Source: Adiantum capillus-veneris
Lineage: Eukaryota > Streptophyta > Polypodiopsida > Polypodiales > Pteridaceae
NCBI GenBank assembly: GCA_014529385.2
Contig: CM043960.1
Span: 72,429,910 to 72,493,909 of the forward strand
Reading direction: 5' to 3'
DNA: 64,000 bases
Position numbers and translations under genes: made by a program. Of the stretch, positions 55,371 through 64,000 are shown in pieces (within the stretch, counting starts at the first letter, position 1; every line of letters begins with the position of its first letter). Below the pieces are notes generated by a model. It was given only the letters and a program-made list of their open reading frames with translations, did no database searches and was not told the DNA's origin.

Positions 55371-57628
55371 ATTTTCTTGATAGAAAGGCCATGCCTACTT
55401 GCTATCCACAAAAACCTTCTTTTGTATTGCCAGCACCTTGTGCACAACAATTGCCCACTGCTATAGTCATATACAATGATCACAAGAAAATATACTAGCC
55501 TCAACTCTATATGAACCTGAATAGAGTAGCTGATGTTATAGCGGAAGCGCAAACCATGCTTAAGTGGAAAGAGTCCACGATGTTGGCATGCCATGCATGC
55601 ATATCATAAAAATAGTGTGATAAACCCTTGGTTTTAATGCCAGCCTCAACAATTTGAGCTAATGGCATACGTGCCTTGCACGATTTGTATTGGTATGGAT
55701 ACATCACAGTTGGTCATTGCCAACCATAACTGTGAGCTTATATCCTGTTATTGCCTATTTAGTAAACCGGTGTGCCATTATCCTTGATCTACATCAATGG
55801 ATAATACTTTGGCACAATGTAGAAGCCTTGATTTACCCTATGTCTATCAAAGAACTTTGTTGTGGAAAACAAAGAAATCTTTGTTAAATGAAATGTTAAA
55901 GATAGGAAAACAAGTAGAACTTGAAATTGGCTAACCTTGATGCCCCTCTGAGAGCAATTCCTCTCACTTGAATGTGGCTTGTATCCATGTATGTTGAAAA
56001 ATTTAGAGCTATTGGATGTACCTTGCATGCCATCGTGGCTTGGTTCATACCAACCTCCAAGAAAAAGCAGGTAGACATGTTGCCAAGTTTCCCCAAGTTT
56101 ATAGGATAATAGGATATTCCAAACTTTGGAAGCTTACATGCAATATGCCCTAAAGTGAAGCTTTGCTTTGCATAAGTTTATAAAAAAGATGAGACACAAC
56201 ACATCTTGAGTGCAATAGGTGATCTTGATGACACACAAATCCCAAAGAAAACGAGAATCGACCTTGCCGAAGCGTACTTCTTATTGAGAGCCTTAAATTC
56301 CTCCCAATCTAGAAATAATTTAGCTTGATTGAAGCAACATTTTCTTGTCAAATTGGTAGTACATAAAATTTTGCAAGAATAATAAGTTCAAAACTTGAAA
56401 CTAAAATTGAACGTACTTACCAACTTTGTGGAATCTCTATCCTTGGCATCAAAAGTCTTAGCATCCTATGATATGGTTGTCGACATTGGATTCAACTCAT
56501 AGCTCTAGATGCCAATGTGCTTCCAATATGCTTTGTATATTTATTTTGTCTTCACTTTGACAAGCATTGTATGCTTGGGAGTGACCATGGCCCCAATACA
56601 TAGAAAAATATAAAACCCTTCTCCTGAAATCCTTGATTTATTAGAGATTTTAGTGGCTTGCTTGTTCCTCTACATTTTTGAAAGCACAAGCTTCAAATGT
56701 TTTGAAAGCAGTAACATAGTACTTGTCTACTCAAACCTTGATGGTGGGTAGCCTTGTATGGAGCCGTACTCCATAGGCAAAACACGATCTAGGGACCTTG
56801 GTTGTACAGAGACGCATTCCGACCTTATGATCCTTGTTGTAATAGATAGAGTTCTCCCTCGATCCTCGACCTTGTTGAGTAGGGTATCGTATTCAAAACA
56901 TAAAAATATCTACAATAATTGCACATACAAGGTATACTTGGGTTATCCTATACTCATTGCCGATTATCCTTGAATCCTGTCGGATCTTGCTTGCCAACCA
57001 TGGGTAGATCTTAACGTATTGTATGCCTAACAAGCTACATCCTTTCCTGAACTTGCCGTACTACTAGGCAACCTTGAATACATGCATCAGATATGATTAA
57101 GCAATCGATAAGAAATAAAAGAATTTACCTTGTGCAAGGTTGAGGAGCGTCATAGAAACCTGCTTTGTTCCTTTCCTTATTCGAAAGGAATTTATCGTTT
57201 AGCAACAATATAGGGAGCCTTGCTCCTCTTTGCATGATGCCTTTTGCCAATTCTATCATTCTTTGCCAAAACTACCGAACTTGCCAAGTATTACAGCTTC
57301 AAGAGCCTTTGACAATTTTGAAATTCTTGTAAAAACCGACTGTGTCTAATTCGATTGTGAAGAACCATGAACTTGAAGATAATTTTTTTCTTTATAAGGT
57401 ACTACCATCTTGGGGCGATATAACCCATTTTCAAAGGTGTTTTGATAGCCGAAAGCTTCGCCTATTAAAAAGATTGAAGAGGTGCTTACATGTGAAATTA
57501 TGTGATTTTTTTTTCTAATTCTTTTGAATTTTGCAACAGAGATTTTGCAAGGTGTTTCTCTGATTCTGCTCACCCTTTGTTAGCTTGCTATTTGTTCCCA
57601 AGCCTCCTTAAATCTGTGAGCATCTTGT
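55371..57628. other. unresolved, probable copia remnant
   Basis: About 2.3 kb downstream (on the minus strand) of a copia gag. Short minus ORFs (55507-55707, 55896-56096) have no recognised motif. Codon-like stretches with many stops suggest strongly decayed coding DNA. Confidence 0.3.
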
Positions 57629-57898
57629 ATGTGCCAAATCATAGTGTCATGCACACTCACAAAAAAGCCAATACATGACCTTTTCAGCTCCCTAGTTCCA
57701 ATCTTTAACACCTTTCTCTACGTAGCAGTTGCACCTTCCTCAAGTAATGTTGGTGATGTCTTATGCTTTCCGTTATATATAATCCCAATAACTTCTACCC
57801 ATAAGGAAATTTTTCATTATGAACTTCCAAGCATGGAAGCTGTTCTTTTCCAGCTTCTTGCTGACAATCTGCTCAAGTCTATCATTATTGGATGACAT
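57629..57898 (-). pseudogene. Ty1/copia gag fragment
   Basis: ATG at 57898 (minus) opens MSSNNDRLEQIVSKKLEKN, followed by FHAWKFIMKNFLM and YWDYI, then after shifts TNITEEGATAT, VSVHDTMIWHIQDAH and KEAWEQIA. This is the usual copia gag start: 'KL.G.NY..WK..M...L....W.YI' and 'I.......EAW..L'. It lies about 1.2 kb inside the copia primer site, in the correct orientation. Stops and frameshifts are present. Confidence 0.65.
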
Positions 57899-59061
57899 GT
57901 TTTCAACACTTTCAACCAAGTCTTTGAGCAATCTGCTAAAAATAAACAGTTACCACTTGTATTTACAATATGCATACATACTCTTGTTTCACAATACTAA
58001 ACAATATCTATGAACACTATAGCCAAAATAGAACTTTTAGCACCACCGAAATGTAGACTTGTAGAAACCCAAACCTTAGCGTTTTTGCATAAACGCACAG
58101 TCGTACTCCAAGATGGGGTTCAAAATGTGCCAAGAATGGAAATTTGGTTGCACAATTGTTGTCTGAAGGCTGTACACAAACCTGAGATGCACAATCTCCA
58201 AAAGAGAGACCTCGATCGAGATTTTTTGGTGATGGCTCTCAGGAACCGTGAGACTGCTTCGTCTGCTGCTCTTGCTTGCCCAAAGGATTCATCATGGAAA
58301 ACTTACCACACCACGTAAGTACAAGGGAGGGTTTTTTTTTACAAGTTACATAAGCGTATAAGTTAGGGGCAGGCCCCCAATGATTTATCTCCTAAGCTTA
58401 AAAATAAGGGAGGGGTATCATATTTATGGGGGGGGGGGGGGGTGGAAGAAGTGAGAAAAGGGGAAAATGAGAGGAAGTTTTTGTGTTTCAAAATCATGGA
58501 TTTTCAAAAGAGTCTACCCTCAAACTTGTGAGTCAATAGCTACAAAGATATATGCAAGAACTAACATTACTTTGTATCAAAATTACTTGTTTTGTGATTA
58601 TAGTTCATTTGTTGAGGGTTAAAAGCTATGAGTTTTTATAGATGCAAGTTTACATGAAGAACCTAATGCAACTTTATAACCATGTTTCTTGAGTAATTTA
58701 GATCGGTCAAAATTGGACAAGTAGCTAGAGTGTAGGTTGAACGGGTACATGGTTTGAAAGTCAAACTAAGACACATTGAGGGTACATCTAGTTATCAACA
58801 AAAGTGGTTCCTTAGTATGTTGCCAGCCACTATGCTACACGCTCTTTGACTAGTTTTACTCAGTTAAATCAGTAAGATAGGGGTATGATAGTTTTTTGCA
58901 TTGATTGTTGTATAAGCATAGAAAGGGGGGTCATATTTCCTAATATGAGTTGTATATAGGGGTTTAATCAAAGTTTTCCGCTCGCAGGTGGCATCCCGTT
59001 TTGTATTTAGAGTGAATCCCCCAAGCCTGCTTGCTGCTCCAAGCTCCTCAGAGACAACTAG
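57899..59061 (-). other. copia 5' leader region
   Basis: Between primer site and gag. The plus ORF at 58010-58318 is not recognised. A run of 18 G lies at 58424-58442. No other feature. Confidence 0.4.
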
Positions 59062-59073
59062 GCTTTGATACCA
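59062..59073 (-). other. copia primer binding site
   Basis: On the minus strand TGGTATCAAAGC, an initiator tRNA-Met type primer site directly after the LTR end CTTAACA. Confidence 0.75.
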
Positions 59074-59133
59074 TGTTAAGAGATAGGGAAGGAAACATCT
59101 TGAGATCTTGCATATGTGCACGCGCGTGCACGT

Positions 59134-59166
<33 letters not shown>

Positions 59167-59443
59167 GATGCAACAAAACCTTATTCTTCTTCTTTTGCAC
59201 GAACTCAAGATAAATTAAGAAGTCTACAATGCATAAAAGGAAAATACAACATAAAGGAAAACAAGTACAATAGACTAGCGTGAACCGCTAGTGAGTGAGC
59301 TAGATGGATAAGTGTGCCATCAAGTGGGTGTAGTTTAGTTATAGTATCCCTGGCAAAGATATGCATATCCACCAAGGCATGCCAATGATGATTTTGGTGA
59401 TAGTCATTTATGACTAGTACATGTTGAGCTTGACATCTCAACA
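59074..59443 (-). mobile_element. copia 5' LTR (370 bp)
   Basis: Minus strand: TGTTGAGATGTC ... ATCTCTTAACA, with a short inverted terminal repeat (TGTTGAGAT / ATCTCTTAACA) typical of copia. It contains a CA run with CGCGCGTGCACGTGC (59117-59164). The flank after it is AACTA, the expected target duplication; the other end of the element was not found. Confidence 0.65.
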
Positions 59444-60266
59444 AACTAGACAATAATTGCATGAGCTTTTTGCAATCATACTTCTGTACTGTGCACTAGT
59501 CTCTCCTGAGTTGTTATGGGAAAAGTTCTCCATACAATTTTTTGAGGACTATTGCCATGTGCTACAAACTCATGGTCATGACGATGAGTATTTTTCCCAT
59601 CACATGGAAATGAATTAGGCTTTGGAGATCTGATGAAGGCACATGGAAAGAGCTTTGGTGAATTTCCTAGCATGTCTCAAATTGACGGATCGTAATTGAA
59701 AATTCTTGAGAATAGTTTTCTCGCAGAGGAGAAAATGTTTGATGTAAGGTCTCTACCACTCTTGGAGAGGGAATTCCCATGTAAAGGAATACATATCAGG
59801 CCATTCTAGTCATAAACATAAAGTTACTATTTTTGACAAATTTTCTACCTCTGATGAGCGAATGATAAATATATTTTTGTAAGATTTTTAAAAATGAAAT
59901 TTTTACTTTTTTGTCATTTTCATCCAAAAATAGAAAGTTTTGAGGTGCTTACCCCCATCTAGACGCAACCATCTTGTCTAAATCTACCTCGTCCTGAATT
60001 TCCATAAAAATATTTGTCTGTCCTGGAAACTACTACTAGAAACTACTAAATATACCAAGTGTGTGCAACTCACACCTTAGTCTATCGTCCTCAAGCTCAT
60101 CTTTTATTACCAACTTTTAGAATTTAAATTCTGATAAGCCAAGCTCACTTTAGACAATTAAATTTCATCCTAATGTTAATAAATTATTCCTAAGTTCAAG
60201 GTATGCATATGTATGCATGTGCATGGGCATGTATGTACATGTGTATGATGTGTATGTATATGTGTA
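59444..60266. other. no gene seen
   Basis: About 820 bases without a coding region. The last 80 bases are rich in GTATGTAT-type repeats next to the gypsy LTR. Confidence 0.5.
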
Positions 60267-61855
60267 TGTCATAATAATCAATATCTAATTCTCCTAAATG
60301 ATTTTCTCATATTAAACTGATCATTTAATGTGGGGAAGTGCCAGGGGAGAAAAAGCTAGAATATTGGTTAAGTTAGCAGACTAGCCACTGTAGGGGTCCA
60401 AAGGAGGGAAAATAGGGATCCAAAAGGGGGTCCATCTGCAAAAGAGCCATGTGCAACAATGGGCTAAAAAGACCCTAACGTTCAGCCCATTAAGACTTCC
60501 AAAATGCTAAGGTTCCAAAATTCAAAGGTTGTGTCCAAAGGTCAACCCTAGGGGAAATTGGATGCTTTGTGTGTGACCAAAAAGTCTTTTCAAATCCCTA
60601 CATAGGAGGGGGCGAGCCTTGGGAGTAGGGGATGAGAGAGAAAGTCACACACACACACACACATGCTCCCTTTACACAAAGGGAATTAGAGACACATGTA
60701 AGCTCCCTAGCCCAGATGCCCACAAGGTGTGCCCAATTCCTATTGGATGGCCTTGGAGGTGGACCAATGAGAATTAGGATAGAGTAAATCTACTTTAATT
60801 CATTTAAAAACACTTAATAAAAGAACCAATGAGAATTAAGTCTCCTAGAAGACTATTGAGCAGTCTCCCAAGGGGTCCAATGAGCATTCAGGAGCCCAAT
60901 GGCTTGCCTGATTTCTATTGGCCAGGAGGCAAAGGGGTCCAATGAGAGTTTAGTTTAATTATTAAATTACCTAAAGCTTTCACAAAAGGGGAAAGGGGGA
61001 CACATGTCAAAAGGCTATCACTTATGCTGCTTAATGGTCATTGGCTTGACTTGGGGAGGGCCAATGAGGCTGGAGCAAGAGAAAATAGCAAGAGGGCTCG
61101 CCCAAGAGAGAGGGGGGGCTGATTTTTGCAAAGCATTATCACATACACACTCACAAAATCTCATGTGTGAAGAAAGAGAAGACTATCTCTTCCCAAGCTT
61201 TAATGGAGAGCTCATCACCTACTCCAAGCTTGTGAGATAGAAGCCTACATCGACACACTCTTGGCTTGTGGATGCAAATCCAACCAAGAGCCAAGATTCA
61301 ATGCATGCTCATCTCCTCTACCAAGCTAATTACTAAGCTAAAGCTATGCTAATATGAGTGATTATGTGAGGAGATGTACATCTTTCTCGTAAGATACTCC
61401 TTCTTCCTCTCAATCTACTCTCATACCCTGCTAGCTCTCACCATCTTCGAAGGTGTGTGAGGTCTTGGGTCTGAGAACGGGGATAATTAAAGTTTTTTTT
61501 GCTAAGTTTTTTGCTTAGTGCATGAAGCTTTCATCTTCATTGCACTAGCTAGTCTTGAAGGAACACAAAGAATTGTATTGTACAATGTCTCTCTTGATGG
61601 GAGAAACCATAATACAAAGCCTTTTGGAGGGGGGACCGGCTCCAGGAAAATCCGATCCTCAACTGTTGTCAATAGCTTAATTTCTCTCTCTTTTGAAAGT
61701 ATTGTTGATGCTATCTAACTAGGTGTTATGCTTTTTGTTGCTCTCTCCACCCAAGCACTCTTGTAATTCTCATTAGGAATCTATTCTAATGAAATGCCCA
61801 CTATGTTCATGTTAATTTCTGCTACACACAAGTTATTAGGCCATTAAATGTTACA
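60267..61855 (+). mobile_element. 5' LTR of Ty3/gypsy element
   Basis: TGTCATAATAATCAATATC at 60267 to AAATGTTACA at 61855, 1589 bases, directly before the primer site. Reverse copy at 10977-12587 and diverged copy at 27177-28464. A CA run (60645-60662) is present. The ORFs at 61004-61240 and 61518-61718 also occur in the other copies as non-coding LTR sequence. Confidence 0.92.
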
Positions 61856-61856
61856 T

Positions 61857-61868
61857 TGGTATCAGAGC
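61857..61868 (+). other. primer binding site (tRNA-Met)
   Basis: TGGTATCAGAGC, complementary to the 3' end of initiator tRNA-Met, one base after the LTR. Confidence 0.95.
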
Positions 61869-62272
61869 ACAAGGTTTCTCTTTTCTTGCTCAAGAAGGGA
61901 GGTCCTCAAGATAGCTATAAATGGTTGCTATTATTAATTGCTTGTGAGTTAGTAGAATAGGGATTTTTTAGCCTTGCAGTGCGCCTGCCTTCGTGCAGTT
62001 AATGGGGCGTCACCGTCGAGAGCTATGGTCTTAATAGTGGAGTCCTACGGGGCTTGCCTACGGCTTAACCACTATTGAGCTATTAGAAGCTTGACAGGAG
62101 CCGGTGTTGTTTTGGTGTCGAAAGACCCTCTCTTCTATTCCTTGCAATTAATGGTATTCGAGCCGCGGGTACAGTAGCTTGAGTGCTTTTTCTAAAGGGG
62201 TAAAGAGGAGTAGCAACTAGGGCTTGAAGTGCCAAAGTACACCTAAAAAGTTTACACCTAAAAGTTGTTAGA
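61869..62272 (+). other. gypsy leader with hairpin
   Basis: Untranslated leader of about 400 bases. TTAATAGTGG (62031-62040) can pair with CCACTATTGA (62069-62078), a stem that could take part in RNA packaging or dimerisation; this is inference. Confidence 0.6.
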
Positions 62273-64000
62273 ATGGCTGACAATAGTAAAGAGAGTGAAA
62301 TTAATGTTGATAACTTTGATTTTGCTCATGAGCAAGCTACTAATGTTGCTTCAATGCTTGTTAACTATCTTGTTTCTAGGCTTCAACAAGCCATGGGCAA
62401 TCCATCTCTCCAAAGTGAAGTGCAACGGCAGCTTCGTGCTCACGGGATTTTCCAAGCTCATCACCATGACGAGAGAATACCTAGGAAGCCTCCTTGTGAG
62501 ACTACCAAAAGAGGTCTCTCTCCGATTCGGGAAGAAGAAGAGAATCCATATGAAGGGCTCAAGAATTTACTTCTTGATGATGCATCTCCTTCCCAAAGGA
62601 GAACTCAAGAGCCTCCACTGAAGGAACGAGAAAGAAGTGAGTCTTCCGCCACCTCGGCGGAGATGGCTCCATGAAGACGGCGGGCTAAACGCTCTCCATC
62701 ACCACCAAAGCGGAGAAGACCATCACACTCTTCTCCACACCATAATTCAAAGAGGGATGATAAAAAGCAAGAGAAGAAAAAGGCGAGAAAGAGGACACCC
62801 TCTTCTCCGTCTTCTTCATCCTCTTCCTCTTATGAAAGCTATGGTGAAGACGACAAAGATCAAGACAAGAAAAAGGTGAGAAAGAGGTCACCCTCTTCTC
62901 CACCTTCTTCAAATTCTTCACCTTCTGAAGAAAGTGATGGTGCAACCTTTGAACCATCAAAAAGAAGAGGCCATAGGAAATCCTATGCCGCATGGAAGAG
63001 GTCTTCCAAACTGAAGAAATTCAAAGAGGGAGGGAAGAGCATCTCTTTCCTTACCTATGATGGCACCTTTGGTGCTACGGACAAAGTCTTGGCCTTTATC
63101 CAGCAATTCGATGCGGCGTTTGGAGATGAGGGCTTCACGGAGTCCTCTAAGCTACGCCATGTAGCTATGCACTTTCAAAAGTCTGCCAGACAATGGTGGT
63201 CTAGCCTACGAGCCGACGGTGAAGCTCCACGAACCTGGAAAGGTTTAAGAGATTCCATTATGAAGCAGCTTTTGGCCACCGATGCCAAAGACAAAGTACT
63301 CACCGAATGCCGAAGCTTAAAGCTCTCTCCCAATGAATCCATCCACAAATATGTAGACAAGTTTTGGGACCTACAACTCAAAGCCACTGTCTTCAAAAAT
63401 TTGGATTTTGGAGAACAAAAGCAACAATTTTGTGCGGGCTTAACCAAAGAAATGGCAGAGTATGTCAACTCCCAAAGGCCACGTACCATATCGGCGGTAA
63501 TACACCATACTATGGTGGCCTCTCGAATCAATTTCCAAACGGGGCCTAAAAGAAATAATAAGCCCATGGAAAACAAGGGTTCCAATGAGCCTAAGGGGAA
63601 GGACAATGTCCAAAAGTCTCCTAAGGGCAACTCCAACACAGCTAAAGAGAAGGGAGTTTACAAAGGTAAGAACAAACTCTCTCTTGAAGAGCTTGAGTGT
63701 TATCGTAAGGATAACCGGTGTTTCAAGTGCGGCGAGCAAGGGCATGCGTATCGTGCTTGTCCCCAAAAGAACAACCGCCAAGATCCTCCTAGAGTTTCCT
63801 TGGTTGAAATCCAAGAGGAGGAGACTCACCAAAATCATCACAAAGGATCTCCTCTATGCCATGCTTGGGGAAAGGTAAGAGAACATGATGCTTTTATTCT
63901 CTTTGACCCTGGTTCTACTCACAATTTTATATCTATAGAGTTGGCCACCAAGCTAGGCATACAATCCTATGAGATAGGAGATGTCCTACCCGCAGACAGT
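62273..64000 (+). CDS. Ty3/gypsy gag-pol, one in-frame TGA, runs off window
   Basis: Start ATG at 62273 (MADNSKESEINVDNFDF). The frame is open to the window edge except for a TGA at 62672-62674 (after SAEMAP), probably a mutated CGA. After it comes an Arg/Ser-rich region (RRRAKRSPSPPKRRRPSHSS, and two 31-codon repeats starting KKKARKR and KKKVRKR), then capsid (FLTYDGTFGATDKVLAF, FQKSARQWWSSLRA, IMKQLLATDAKDKVL), the CCHC knuckle CFKCGEQGHAYRACPQ at about 63721, and protease start FILFDPGSTHNFIS at about 63895 with catalytic Asp present. Same family as 1-3325, better preserved. It supplies particle and enzymes of the element; RT lies outside the window. Confidence 0.9.

Noticed and set aside
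58010-58318. Plus-strand ORF of 102 codons as a gene
   Set aside because: It is antisense to the copia leader, has no recognised motif and no supporting context.

Overview
The window is a piece of a land-plant nuclear genome made almost entirely of transposable elements and their debris. Evidence: Ty3/gypsy and copia LTR elements primed by initiator tRNA-Met (TGGTATCAGAGC-type sites), a Tat-type gypsy pol with a second RNase H, a chromovirus, a CACTA (En/Spm) TNP2 transposase with plant DUF4216/DUF4218-type segments, plant telomere-like CCCTAAA repeats and many microsatellites. No intact host gene, tRNA or rRNA was recognised. The species cannot be read from the sequence; a large-genome plant, possibly seedless, is only a guess.

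Layout. 1-3325 (minus): decayed Ty3/gypsy gag-pol running off the left edge. 3.7-9.5 kb (minus): decayed CACTA element, transposase at 3724-7200 and one terminus at 9525, with microsatellites, a small Mutator-like foldback element and telomere-like repeats in its 5' part. 10.1-13.0 kb: an unassigned decayed ORF, a solo gypsy LTR (10977-12587) and a second CACTA transposase fragment. 15.4-35.7 kb: the most unusual region. Two divergently transcribed decayed gene blocks flank a 181-bp satellite. The left block (minus, 15.5-19.3 kb) has an FCP1-like phosphatase fragment, a sequence resembling a DNA amino-methyltransferase, and an unknown N-terminal ORF. The right block (plus, 32.5-35.7 kb) has a DDE-type transposase with DNCVGENKN and GHTHEDID motifs. 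The satellite (19.3-23.3 and 28.5-32.1 kb) is split by a truncated Tat gypsy element and a further LTR.

36.1-43.1 kb: 3' ends of chromoviruses, microsatellites and small tandem duplications. 44372-55370 (plus): a large non-autonomous LTR element with LTRs, primer site, gag and zinc knuckle but almost no pol; both LTRs carry foreign sequence. 57.6-59.4 kb (minus): copia gag fragment, primer site and a 370-bp LTR. 60267-64000 (plus): 5' LTR, primer site, leader and gag-pol start of a younger gypsy element of the same family as the one at 1-3325; it runs off the right edge with a single in-frame stop.

How the parts relate: most elements are relics. The only candidate for a coordinated multi-gene system is the divergent pair around the satellite, which I read as a large DNA transposon carrying a putative DNA methyltransferase. 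Its termini were not found, so this is a hypothesis.
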